NCBI RefSeq assembly: GCF_039543525.1
Contig: NZ_BAABJX010000007.1
Coordinates: 1-64,000, forward strand
Length of the DNA: 64,000 nucleotides
Reading direction: 5' to 3'
Origin: Algivirga pacifica
GTDB lineage: Bacteria; Bacteroidota; Bacteroidia; Cytophagales; Flammeovirgaceae
Position 1 is the first letter of the stretch. Each line of letters opens with the position of its first letter. The position numbers and the translations under genes are program-made. The notes beneath the pieces are model-generated. The model was not told where the DNA came from and did no database searches. It was given only the letters and a program-made list of their open reading frames with translations. This document shows, one piece after another, positions 1 to 7,872 of the stretch.

Positions 1-56
1 TATTCAAAAGGGTTGTTTCACTAACAACAAATATCTAGTTCAGTTAATTCATGACA

Positions 57-704
57 CTACCCACTGCCGTAAGTAGACGACACCGGTCCTCTGACGATCT
101 CTACATTCTTGGTCATGGTCATGTTCATTTCCATCAAGGCATTGTGGTTAAATACCCCTGTAGGACGAATTGGCAGGCCATCCTCCAAGTAAAGAAACAT
201 ACTCTTGTATGATATAGGCTGACGGATACTCATGGCATGTTGCTCATTTCCTAAGTCAACCATCAGTACACCTGTTGCTTTGTTTAATACCTGATCAAAT
301 GTTGTTGCATGGGTTTCTTCCAATAACTTCATTGGAATAACCGATACGGCTACCGGTGCATCGGAACGCAACTGTGCATCTCTGCTGGCTGAAACAATCA
401 CCTGATCCATTACCCTCTGATCCTGTTTCAAGGCGATGGACAATTCCTTGGATGATGCAGCAATCTCCTGCATTTGGTAACCAGCGTAAGCGACCTGTAA
501 AACACTTCCTTCTGCTACTGTTAAGGCAAAATTACCACTGATATCCGTCACAGTACCCACTGTAGTTTCTTTCACACGAACGGTTACGCCAACCAAAACC
601 TCACCACTCTGCTGGTCATATACCAGTCCTTTCACCAATTGTTGTGCATGAATAGACTGTGCAAACAACAGCCCTAATAGAATCGTAAATAGTTGTTTTT
701 TCAT
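57..704 (-). pseudogene. TonB-dependent receptor, truncated after the plug
   Basis: The start at 704 gives a clear signal peptide (MKKQLFTILLG...QSIHAQ), then a carboxypeptidase-like regulatory domain (about residues 27-100) and the first part of a TonB plug domain ending at the motif VEIVRGPVSSTYGSG. A full plug would continue with a stretch like AIGGVINV followed by a barrel of about 500 residues. Here a TAG stop follows directly and the downstream bases (1-56) encode no plug or barrel in any frame I read. About 215 residues remain of an expected 700-800. The loss could come from an insertion element whose end lies at about position 60, or from a deletion. The small Cys-motif gene and Fur-like box upstream suggest a former metal-uptake locus. 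The family is certain; the cause of truncation is inferred. Confidence 0.75.
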
Positions 705-904
705 TTTTAATTTTGGCAATAGCGTACCATGCTCATTTTTTTATTTTCAAAAATGAGATTGTATTAAAATATTATTAGAAATAAATGTCTTGGTGATTCC
801 AGCATACATGAATAGTACTCAATGTTACGACATTACATAATGTCATAACCCAAGGCGGTACTATGCTAATTGTTATTTATCGTTCCGTTAGTGGAGCAAA
901 CGTT

Positions 905-1107
905 AACTAGCCAGCTTGCTGCTAGTTAGCTCTAAGAGCGTTCGTACTGTCCGTATAGGGCTCATTAAGCTATGTATAATAACTCACTGAACTCTTAGAG
1001 CAGAGAAAGCTAACCTAATAGCTTACTGCTATTTAGCGCAAAGACATTCGTACTGTCCGTACAGGTCTTATTAAGCTATGTATAACTCCCTGAACTCTTA
1101 GGGCAAA
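905..1107. repeat. Two tandem copies of a ~100 bp intergenic palindromic repeat
   Basis: The gap between the truncated receptor and the next gene holds two related copies (about 905-1001 and 1010-1107). Both contain TTCGTACTGTCCGTA, TTAAGCTATGTATAA and TGAACTCTTAG. In copy 1 the ends are complementary (GCTCTAAGAG at 929-938 and CTCTTAGAGC at 992-1001), so it can fold into a long hairpin. Copy 2 is more degenerate. No coding sequence is seen in 705-1177. Confidence 0.7.
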
Positions 1108-1177
1108 AAAAGACTAGCCTCCCTATTCGTCATAGGACACGATCAATCAATGATACTGGAAATAAAAGGGAAGGAAA

Positions 1178-1564
1178 TTATATTCGAGGGGGATTCAATA
1201 TATCTACAAGGTATTGATCTTCAAGCACCTGCTCTTTCAACCTATAGGTTTGGGCTATCAGGCGAGGTGTGCGACTCATGGGGTCCTCCGTCTCTGGCAG
1301 GACGTGAAATATCATATGTAAGGCAGGGATTGTTTCTTTAATACTCTCCTGTTCTTCCGTTTGTTGCGACTTCTGAATTTGCTTGTTGAGATAACACTTA
1401 CCGGCACAAGCCAATTCTACCTCATAGCGATTGATACACAACACTTCTGAGATATAGTCCTTTCGCAACTGATAATCCACATAAACCAACGGAGAAGCGA
1501 AAGCACACAGTAACATGAGCTTTGCCAAAAAGAGGACTCCATATTGACTTAGACGGATTTGCAT
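1178..1564 (-). CDS. Small secreted/membrane protein with CxGKCYL motif
   Basis: A 128-residue protein when started at MQIRLSQYG (1564). The longer upstream reading would run through the Fur-like box and is unlikely. It has an N-terminal hydrophobic segment (about residues 10-28), then VLCINRYEVELACAGKCYL with three cysteines, then a Gln/Glu-rich linker. I recognise the C-x-G-K-C-Y-L signature from short unnamed Bacteroidota proteins encoded near metal-related TonB receptors; their function is not known to me. The spaced cysteines would fit metal binding or a disulfide, but that is inference. It lies upstream of, and co-directional with, the truncated TonB receptor, and a Fur-like palindrome sits 44-58 nt before its start, so iron or another metal may control both. 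Confidence 0.6.
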   Translation of the reverse strand: MQIRLSQYGVLFLAKLMLLCAFASPLVYVDYQLRKDYISEVLCINRYEVELACAGKCYLNKQIQKSQQTEEQESIKETIPALHMIFHVLPETEDPMSRTPRLIAQTYRLKEQVLEDQYLVDILNPPRI

Positions 1565-1607
1565 TAGACGATGATATAATATGAATTTTATGAGGGCGAA
1601 ATTAGCG

Positions 1608-1623
1608 TGATAATTATCATTAT
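1608..1623 (-). promoter_or_regulatory. Fur-like operator
   Basis: TGATAATTATCATTAT contains a perfect 12-bp palindrome (TGATAATTATCA) and closely matches the Fur box GATAATGATAATCATTATC. It lies 44 bp upstream of the start of the small Cys-motif gene, a usual operator position. Confidence 0.55.
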
Positions 1624-1655
1624 ACAAATATGGCACTCACATTTTTTATGATATT

Positions 1656-1710
1656 TCAATTTAAAACCATAGAGGTACGTCAATGACGTACCTCTATGGT
1701 TTTAAATTGA
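1656..1710 (-). terminator. 26-bp perfect inverted repeat, operon terminator
   Basis: Positions 1656-1681 and 1685-1710 are perfectly complementary over 26 bp with a 3-nt loop. The hairpin overlaps the stop codon of the dipeptide epimerase (1702-1704) and ends the five-enzyme group. There is no strong poly-T beyond the AT-rich arm ends. It may also serve opposite-strand transcripts. Confidence 0.65.
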
Positions 1711-2763
1711 TAACCCCAACCCATATTGCTGATTCGGAATCATCACCCCGTTCTTAATTTCAAACAACCCTTCGTAAGGGTCATTGATGATGTCCAAATG
1801 ACCATCTAGATCTGCATACTGTATATTCGGACGACTCAAGGCAAAATGTAGCCCTGCCGCTATTCCCAGAGAACACTCATCCAAGCAGCCTACCATCACC
1901 TCTAATCCAGAAGACTTACCCACCGAGTTGATATGTTCTGCTTCCAATATTCCTCCCACCTTTTGCAGTTTGATATTGATCATATCCATTGCTTCATTTC
2001 TCGTGAGCTTGATCGCATCTTTCAGAGAGGTAATACTCTCATCGGCCATGACGGGAATATCCGAACCATCTGTCACCACTTTCATCGCCCTCAGGCTATT
2101 CTTATGTGTAGGTTGTTCCATAATCTCTATGGCACAATTATCCGTTTTTCGGATAAAGGTCAATGCTTCCTCCGGAGTATACCCTTGATTGGCATCAAAA
2201 CGAAGTAGAAAATCATCTCCGCATTGCTCTCTTAGTAAATGTACTTTTTCAATATCCTCTTCTATATCAATTCCTCCCTTAAGTTTAATGACGGTGAACC
2301 CTGAACGCAGATATCGTTTTGCTGTTTCAATGGTTTCTTCTATTGGCTTAATTCCTATGGTAATACTGGTTGGTATACTGTTTTTATATCCTCCCAATAA
2401 TTTGTACAACGGTAGTTTAGCATACTTCCCCAGCAAATCGTGTAAGGCTAGATCCAGCATTGCCCTTGCAGATGATCCTACCTGAGTGGTTTGCTTCAGT
2501 TCGTCCATCCATCGGGTACGCTGCAAAGGATCCTCCCCTAATAACATAGGCTGCATCACATCCTTGACCATGCTGATCACGTCCTCACTGTATTCTCCTG
2601 TGACCTCCCAATCGGGGGCGGCTATACCATATCCTACCAGTCCGGTATCCGTGATTACTTTAAGGGTAATATTCTGACAAGAGTCTACGGTCTCATAGGC
2701 AATCTGGTAAGGCTCAGAAAGCTTGAGGTTGTGTAGCTCGTATTCGATTGCTTTTATCTTCAT
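1702..2763 (-). CDS. Dipeptide epimerase (L-Ala-D/L-Glu epimerase type, enolase superfamily)
   Basis: A 353-residue protein started at MKIKAIEYELHNL (2763); a longer reading adds an unconserved segment. It has the enolase-superfamily capping domain and TIM barrel with all muconate-cycloisomerase-subgroup residues: the catalytic K-x-K at 160/162 (VIKLKGG), metal ligands D190 (LLRFDANQGY), E216 (IEIMEQP) and D241 (VMADES), and the second catalytic lysine K265 or K268 (INIKLQK). The C-terminal D-L-D-G (318-321) is the motif that holds the dipeptide amino group in Ala-x epimerases. The reaction is epimerisation of the C-terminal residue of a dipeptide. L-Ala-D-Glu from murein is the classical substrate, but a Cytophaga member of the family is known to prefer D-Ala-D-Ala, so specificity is open. 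It is last in the group of five co-directional enzymes. Confidence 0.85.
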   Translation of the reverse strand: MKIKAIEYELHNLKLSEPYQIAYETVDSCQNITLKVITDTGLVGYGIAAPDWEVTGEYSEDVISMVKDVMQPMLLGEDPLQRTRWMDELKQTTQVGSSARAMLDLALHDLLGKYAKLPLYKLLGGYKNSIPTSITIGIKPIEETIETAKRYLRSGFTVIKLKGGIDIEEDIEKVHLLREQCGDDFLLRFDANQGYTPEEALTFIRKTDNCAIEIMEQPTHKNSLRAMKVVTDGSDIPVMADESITSLKDAIKLTRNEAMDMINIKLQKVGGILEAEHINSVGKSSGLEVMVGCLDECSLGIAAGLHFALSRPNIQYADLDGHLDIINDPYEGLFEIKNGVMIPNQQYGLGLSI

Positions 2764-2879
2764 TGTTGAGGTTCTACTTCCTTTGTTGAATCTAAGAGCT
2801 AGTCCTAGCATCCATACTAGGACTTTAAGCATAACTTGAGCATTACACACGACATGTAATGCTGAAGCTTATATAATGA

Positions 2880-2926
2880 GAGCGTGGACGCTCCCATTAT
2901 GTTTTGATCTTTGCGAGGACGCAAAG
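2880..2926. repeat. Intergenic palindromes with constant tip GCG(T/A)GGACGC
   Basis: Two hairpins lie in the 284-bp gap between the epimerase and the creatininase-family gene: GAGCGTGGACGCTC (2880-2893) and CTTTGCGAGGACGCAAAG (2909-2926). A close homologue of the whole stretch lies at about 26509-26570. The rest of the gap (2764-2879, 2927-3047) shows no gene. TTGTTTGGAATAC at about 2943 recurs near 48478. Confidence 0.65.
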
Positions 2927-3047
2927 ACCAGTACTTAGAGCTTGTTTGGAATACATCTTCAGCATAGAAAACTAATTTTTATGAACAAGTCCTGAACCCT
3001 AGTAAAAGAATTTTATTCTTCACTTTTCATTCTTAATTCTTCATTAT

Positions 3048-3836
3048 TTAATATCTATTCTGATACAACTCACTCAGTGGGGTATTGATAATACTCTCCA
3101 GAAACTCTACCATATTTCGGATAGAGATATCCCACATTTTCTGTCCTTTTTCAGCGGTGGCTTTTTGGGCGTTACCCATAACCCCTGAATTAGACAGTCT
3201 TTGTGTATGTACGTACCAGCTTACTCCTCTTTGGGAAGTAAAGTTCAGGTATTCGTTTTCCAGATCCAGTGTTTCGTCCACAGCCTTCTCCATATCAACC
3301 AGGTGCGGTCTCAATGCGAGTGTGGTACTAGTTTCAATCTCTCCGGCATGGATATCGTTCGGTGTATCAATTAACCCATAAAGATCCACATCACTTGTTT
3401 CCCCGGTATCTACACAGACAAAGATCTTCGCATCCCGGTTGATCATCTGTGCCGCATACGTCAAGGTCGGTTTGTTGTCTCCATGCCCATTTAGGATCAC
3501 TAATTTCTTGATGCCATTTTGTGCCAAGCTCATTCCTATATCGTAAATAAAGGCCGACAAGGTATTATTAGATACACTCAATGTTCCTTTGAAGGCACTG
3601 TGATGATAGCTGACTCCATAAGGTACAGGAGGCAGTACAAAAGGCTGAGGGCTTTTGCATTTCTCAGCTACTTCTCTTGCCATATAGTACGCATCATAGT
3701 AATCTACGTCTACCGGCAAATGCGGGCCGTGTTGTTCGATGGCACCACATGGCAAAATTGCCGTATCCACTTCTTTTAAGCGGGCTTCGATTTCCGGCCA
3801 GCTCATTTCTTCCCAGAGGAAATTATTCTTTTTCAT
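3048..3836 (-). CDS. Creatininase-family amidohydrolase
   Basis: A 262-residue protein, the usual length for the creatininase/creatinine amidohydrolase family (also MftE and FAPy deformylase ArfB). The metal-site motifs are present: PCGAIEQHGPHLPVDVD (29-45, with E34, H36 and D45), NGHGDN (116-121; usually NGHGGN) and HAGEIETS (163-170, with E168). These enzymes use two metal ions to hydrolyse cyclic amides, formamides or terminal peptide bonds. The substrate cannot be read from sequence. In this context, beside a dipeptide epimerase, a MurL-like enzyme and a DgcN-like protein, an amide or peptide of an amino acid is a reasonable guess. It lies 128 bp downstream of the MurL-like gene and 284 bp upstream of the epimerase. 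No signal peptide, so cytoplasmic. Confidence 0.8.
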   Translation of the reverse strand: MKKNNFLWEEMSWPEIEARLKEVDTAILPCGAIEQHGPHLPVDVDYYDAYYMAREVAEKCKSPQPFVLPPVPYGVSYHHSAFKGTLSVSNNTLSAFIYDIGMSLAQNGIKKLVILNGHGDNKPTLTYAAQMINRDAKIFVCVDTGETSDVDLYGLIDTPNDIHAGEIETSTTLALRPHLVDMEKAVDETLDLENEYLNFTSQRGVSWYVHTQRLSNSGVMGNAQKATAEKGQKMWDISIRNMVEFLESIINTPLSELYQNRY

Positions 3837-3887
3837 ATTTATTTCAACTACATCGTGTGTAATACTACGATCAATTTCAGAGAACCT

Positions 3888-3901
3888 GAGCGTGGACGCT
3901 C
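3888..3901. repeat. Palindrome GAGCGTGGACGCTC in operon gap
   Basis: Perfect 14-bp hairpin identical to 2880-2893, placed in the 128-bp gap between the MurL-like and creatininase-family genes. The phrase CCTAAGACCAGTGTTTAGGT follows (about 3945-3965), resembling the tail of the same repeat family at 2925 and 26555. Confidence 0.6.
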
Positions 3902-3964
3902 GGTGAAAATGCTTGTAGGTCTTATCATTACATGACGTGGCTCAGCCTAAGACCAGTGTTTAGG

Positions 3965-5452
3965 TCATATTTTTGATACCGTTGTAAGTGCAGGTACTTC
4001 TATCCATTGCTTATTTTCTTTTACGGCAATCCCTTCTGCATACGCTGCAAAAAGTGCGATTACCTTATCCCGTACTGCAAGAGGCATCTCCTCTGGACGG
4101 CTTCTTTCACTGTCAAAGCGCAACTTCATGATACGAGGATACGCCTTGGCTATTTTTTTCGTGAAGTTATTCTTTTCAATAGCTCCTTTCTCTACCAATA
4201 AATGGTACAGGTGTGCCGCATCAGAACCAATCTGTTTCACGCTTTTTTGAGCCAACTGCTGTAATCCGTTTTCAATTTGTGTATCAGTATAGCCACATCT
4301 TTTAGGGTCTTCTTCCAAAGCCACCAACATTCCAATAATACGACGACATTTCTCGCATTTTCCACATGGGTACATACGGTGTTCGTGCTCATGGGCTGCA
4401 TGGCAAGACACCTGATGTTGCTGTAGTTCAGGATAACGCTTCACCAGCACTTTCATGATCAGTAACTCTGACAAGCTTCTCAACATAGAGTACTGATAAA
4501 TCTCCCAGTTTTTCTCTTTGTAATAGCGTGTCAATGCCTGATCAAAGTATTTACTCTGGTCATAAAGTCCATTGTAATGCTTAATCCCTTGTGTAATCGC
4601 CGTATCGGTTGTGTCGTATTCGTTACCGATTAGTACATTTCCAATCCCTCGTTTGCGAACTACTGGCAATACGCCGAATAGAAATACCGCTACAGTCCAT
4701 AAACGAATAGGGTAGATATCTGCCCTCATATTTTGGAAGTTCTCCTTGATAAAAGGCATCTTTTTCAGCATCCAGTTAAACAGGCGATCTGCATTACACC
4801 AAGGTTTTACCGTATTAGGATCTTTCTCCTTTAGGTCACGGTAAGCATTCAATGCCGTAAACCAGTGCCTGCCAGATTCATTCACGAATACCGGATGCGC
4901 TACTCCTAGTTCTTTAACAATACCGTAAGTCAATAAGCTATCTTTTCCACCACTACTCAGAATTGCGAAATGTCCATAATCAGGTACAGAAGAGAACACC
5001 TCTGCTTTCATATGCTGATAACCTGTATTGACAAACTGTATCGCTGCAGCAGTATACTTAGACTGCTTCTCGACAATAATTTCTTTATAACCCTCCTTGA
5101 TAAAAGGGTTATCCACCAACAACTTGTTGGTCAAGATTTCCCTGGAGGTATTTTCCATCATGGTGCGGATAAAACGAGTATCCGCTCCCTCATATATCCC
5201 ATCAAAGACAATCTCCTTACAAAACAATCCGTAGTTGATGGCCACCTGTGCCGCCATCATAGAGGCAAGGTTGACATCCTTATAACTTTTCTTATCGAAA
5301 AATACCTGATCATAGCTATAGATCAGCTCGGTAGAAACTTCTGCACCCTCTGGCATTCTCAGGGTATAGGTTGCTTTGACCCGCTTAGGTTCTACCACAA
5401 GCTGATGTACAGTCAATCGATCAAAAACTACAAAATCCTTTAAGGTCTTCAT
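3965..5452 (-). CDS. MurL-like PP-loop ATP-dependent enzyme
   Basis: A 495-residue protein. The centre carries a PP-loop, SSGGKDSLL (166-174), which binds ATP in N-type ATP pyrophosphatases. Further on are GNEYDTTD (276-283), an aromatic stretch YDQSKYFDQALTRYY, YSMLRSLSELLIMK and a cysteine cluster (C350, then CGKCEKC at 363-369) that looks like a zinc site. This order of motifs matches my recollection of MurL of Xanthomonas, an ATP-dependent epimerase turning UDP-MurNAc-L-Ala-L-Glu into the D-Glu form. Overall identity looks modest, so a different substrate is quite possible. The start codon overlaps the stop of the DUF1611 gene (ATGA, 5449-5452), so the two are translationally coupled and probably act in one pathway. 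No MurD-like ligase is present here. Alternatives: another PP-loop amidotransferase or queuosine-type ligase. Confidence 0.6.
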   Translation of the reverse strand: MKTLKDFVVFDRLTVHQLVVEPKRVKATYTLRMPEGAEVSTELIYSYDQVFFDKKSYKDVNLASMMAAQVAINYGLFCKEIVFDGIYEGADTRFIRTMMENTSREILTNKLLVDNPFIKEGYKEIIVEKQSKYTAAAIQFVNTGYQHMKAEVFSSVPDYGHFAILSSGGKDSLLTYGIVKELGVAHPVFVNESGRHWFTALNAYRDLKEKDPNTVKPWCNADRLFNWMLKKMPFIKENFQNMRADIYPIRLWTVAVFLFGVLPVVRKRGIGNVLIGNEYDTTDTAITQGIKHYNGLYDQSKYFDQALTRYYKEKNWEIYQYSMLRSLSELLIMKVLVKRYPELQQHQVSCHAAHEHEHRMYPCGKCEKCRRIIGMLVALEEDPKRCGYTDTQIENGLQQLAQKSVKQIGSDAAHLYHLLVEKGAIEKNNFTKKIAKAYPRIMKLRFDSERSRPEEMPLAVRDKVIALFAAYAEGIAVKENKQWIEVPALTTVSKI

Positions 5453-6513
5453 CGGTCAATTAGTGTTCTAATAAAGTTGGTCAATCCTTCAGGGCCATGT
5501 GCCAAAGCATCAAAGGCTGGTAGTCCTGTTTCTTCTGTGATTCTCTGACAAGCTGGAAGTATCTCTTCAGCAGTCATACCTTCATGGTTCACCGTTACGG
5601 CAATGACTTTTTTACCGGAGATCATCTCGATGGCTTGTATCTGCTCTTTCAAAGGGTGCAAAGCATATCCCGGAAATCCATCATACTCCAAACGGGTAGG
5701 TGCGTGCTGCAATACCACATAGTCAGGTCTTCCTGCTGCCAAAATCTCAAATCCTCCTGGATACGCTGGGTTCATCAAACTTCCTTGTCCCTCAATGACA
5801 ATCAGGTCCGGTTGCTCATTCTTCCAAGCTTCATGTACCGCATGTTCGATCTCCCCTGCCACAAAGTCGTTAATACAGCTATCCATCACCATGCTATACT
5901 TAGCTCCTTGCATCCAAGCAGTTTGTCCGGTACCTACCATCTCTGCTTTTAGTCCCGCATTACGGAAACCATGTACCAGCAACCAAGCAGTTGTACGTTT
6001 TCCTACTGCGGAGTCTGTTCCCAACAAAGCAATTTTCAAGCAATTGACTTCCTCTATTTTCCCTGAGAAAAAGTGTAGCTCGTCACGATCTGGTGTACGG
6101 CGAATATCACGTACACGGCAACCGTTCTCCTTTGCCACTTGCATTAACTCTTCGTCCTTGTATAAGAAGTCGTGCAATCCACTGTCGACGTTCATACCAT
6201 ACTCCAAAGCTTGCTTGATGACCAATTTTGCCTCTAACGGTAATCTTCCTCCATCAGGAGCTAATCCTATAACAAAGTTCTGTACAGGTACTTTAACCTG
6301 CTCCAAAGCATCTTGTAATGAAGCGTAAACTGGTATTCCATTAGGACGTTGGTCCAATACGGCTCCGGCATCCTGTCCGGCATAGTGTTGATCAATTACC
6401 CCCAGTACCTGATAGCGCTCTGTGAAGCGTACCAATCCGTGTGCTGTTTTACCATTTGGGGTGTTGAACGCGTGGTCTGCATAAACCAATGCTGTTCCAT
6501 CTATATATTTCAT
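5449..6513 (-). CDS. DUF1611 family protein (DgcN-like, Rossmann + P-loop)
   Basis: A 354-residue protein of the COG3367/DUF1611 family. Residues 1-150 form a Rossmann-like domain. The C-terminal part starts with a P-loop, GTDSAVGKRTTA (165-176), followed by VGTGQTAWMQG and VIEGQGSLMNPAYPGG (Walker-B-like region), as in dethiobiotin-synthetase-like folds. DgcN, a characterised relative, N-acetylates D-glutamate and works with DgcA, an enolase-superfamily N-acetyl-D-Glu racemase. Here too an enolase-superfamily epimerase lies nearby, though typed as a dipeptide epimerase. Chemistry is therefore likely N-acylation or ATP-dependent modification of an amino acid such as Glu; the exact substrate is unknown. 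It overlaps the MurL-like gene by 4 bp. Confidence 0.75.
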   Translation of the reverse strand: MKYIDGTALVYADHAFNTPNGKTAHGLVRFTERYQVLGVIDQHYAGQDAGAVLDQRPNGIPVYASLQDALEQVKVPVQNFVIGLAPDGGRLPLEAKLVIKQALEYGMNVDSGLHDFLYKDEELMQVAKENGCRVRDIRRTPDRDELHFFSGKIEEVNCLKIALLGTDSAVGKRTTAWLLVHGFRNAGLKAEMVGTGQTAWMQGAKYSMVMDSCINDFVAGEIEHAVHEAWKNEQPDLIVIEGQGSLMNPAYPGGFEILAAGRPDYVVLQHAPTRLEYDGFPGYALHPLKEQIQAIEMISGKKVIAVTVNHEGMTAEEILPACQRITEETGLPAFDALAHGPEGLTNFIRTLIDR

Positions 6514-6540
6514 TTGTATAGGTCTCTTTAAAATCGTTGA

Positions 6541-6750
6541 ATAAAATGACTATTCGTGGACCCTCGCCTCAGGCAAGGGCTTACGTTATCTGGCCTCTGA
6601 CGACATTGCGCCACACCACACACTAGTCGTAGCGAATGCAGTGCAAACCCGCTGCAGGTCGTAGCGTGGACGCTACGACCAGTTTCTACCTTTTTACTTT
6701 CAGCTTAAGTTGACGGCATTGACCCTACGACCAGTGTCTACCTTTTCTAA
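6541..6750. repeat. Cluster of intergenic palindromes
   Basis: The 246-bp gap between the DUF1611 and PLP-enzyme genes holds a perfect 24-bp palindrome at 6657-6680 (GGTCGTAGCGTG / GACGCTACGACC read as a pair, tip GCGTGGACGC). It also holds the phrase AAGTTGACGGCATTGACCCT at about 6709. Variants of that phrase occur at about 39496 and 49906. No gene is seen here. Confidence 0.6.
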
Positions 6751-6759
6751 CCAAAACCG

Positions 6760-7830
6760 TTAGTTTCGGGCGGTAATGATACTCACATAGCGATCATTGG
6801 AAAGCTCCTCTTGCTCATTAAGCTTCAGCAATGCCAGTAAGCCTGCCGTAGACGAAGGCAACACTTTAATTCCATCATTCTTTGATAAAAAACTACTCAT
6901 CCTGAGCATCTCCTTATCCGAAATATGTGCTGCAAAACCGTCTGTCTGCTGCAAAGCGTGTAGCGCCTCATTTCCGTCGAAGCTATGCCAGTTGATCAAG
7001 GGTTCATTCACCTTCGTTTCCTTGATTCTGGCAGGGTTTAGGTCCTTGACTTCCGTATGATTACTTTTAAAAGAAGTCACTATAGGGTTCTTATACGCCG
7101 ACGATCCTGCTACGAAATGGGGAATACGGGAAGTCTTTCCTCTTTTATAAAGGTTGACAAACCCTCGGTAAACCCCTGCCAGCAAGGTTCCATTCGACAC
7201 CGGACAAGCCAGGTACTTAGGAGCATCCCTCAACTGATCATAGATCTCAAAAGCAATCTGCGCATAAGCCATAATCTGTATCGGGGTGTTATTCCCTCCA
7301 GGGTTAGCATCATAATACTCCTGTGCTATCGCTATCTGGCTCGACTGCTCCACGACTTCTTCATAAGTACCTTCAAGATAGATGACCTCTGCCTGATATT
7401 TTTCCATCTCCTTAACCCTCTCCGTATGAAAGGAGGCAGGGATATAGATCTTGCATTTCAGTCCTGACAGATAAGCGGCTAACGAGACCGCTACGCCATA
7501 GTTTCCACAAGTAGCGGCTACAATTGTGTCATACCCCCTACGCAAAGCATCATATACCTGTGCAAAAGCGATACGGTCTTTCTGAGTACCTGTCGGATTA
7601 TCTCCTTCAAACTTGATGTAGAGCTGCCGAAAGTCCTTTTCACGTTCCAAGTTACGGGCACGCATCAAAGAAGTATCCCCCACCTCCAGGTTGATGATGT
7701 CTTCCAGCGCTTCCAAACGTTCATTTAACGGAAGCGTTATATCCTTTACAATAAGTTGTTTTTTGTGTACTTCCTTGCTGAGTTTAACTTCTTGCAATTG
7801 CACACCCTCCAAATGGTTAAATTGAGCCAT
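6760..7830 (-). CDS. PLP-dependent enzyme, threonine synthase / cysteate synthase type
   Basis: A 356-residue fold-type II PLP enzyme. The Schiff-base lysine is K84 in FEGDNPTGTQKDR, the substrate/PLP-phosphate loop is ATCGNYGVAV (106-115), and SNGTLLAGVYRG fits the glycine-rich phosphate-binding loop. The family performs beta- or gamma-replacement or elimination on O-phosphohomoserine, phosphoserine, serine or diaminopropionate-type substrates. It is shorter than canonical threonine synthases (about 400 or more residues) and sits in no threonine operon, so the substrate is probably different. It is first in a co-directional group with DUF1611, MurL-like, creatininase-like and dipeptide epimerase genes, although a 246-bp repeat-containing gap separates it. 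A (TATCGGT)18 array begins 43 nt upstream of its start codon. Confidence 0.75.
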   Translation of the reverse strand: MAQFNHLEGVQLQEVKLSKEVHKKQLIVKDITLPLNERLEALEDIINLEVGDTSLMRARNLEREKDFRQLYIKFEGDNPTGTQKDRIAFAQVYDALRRGYDTIVAATCGNYGVAVSLAAYLSGLKCKIYIPASFHTERVKEMEKYQAEVIYLEGTYEEVVEQSSQIAIAQEYYDANPGGNNTPIQIMAYAQIAFEIYDQLRDAPKYLACPVSNGTLLAGVYRGFVNLYKRGKTSRIPHFVAGSSAYKNPIVTSFKSNHTEVKDLNPARIKETKVNEPLINWHSFDGNEALHALQQTDGFAAHISDKEMLRMSSFLSKNDGIKVLPSSTAGLLALLKLNEQEELSNDRYVSIITARN

Positions 7831-7872
7831 TCTTTACTTTTTAGGGAAATGATTAAGGGACTATTCTTTAGC

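Noticed and set aside
1150..1341. Plus-strand frame of 63 codons
   Set aside because: Mostly antisense to the CxGKCYL gene; no family or promoter.
4970..5443. Plus-strand frame of 157 codons opposite the MurL-like gene
   Set aside because: Shadow of a well-supported gene; low-complexity composition and no recognisable motif.
5795..6328. Plus-strand frame of 177 codons opposite the DUF1611 gene
   Set aside because: Shadow frame rich in Ser/Cys; the opposite strand has clear P-loop and family motifs.
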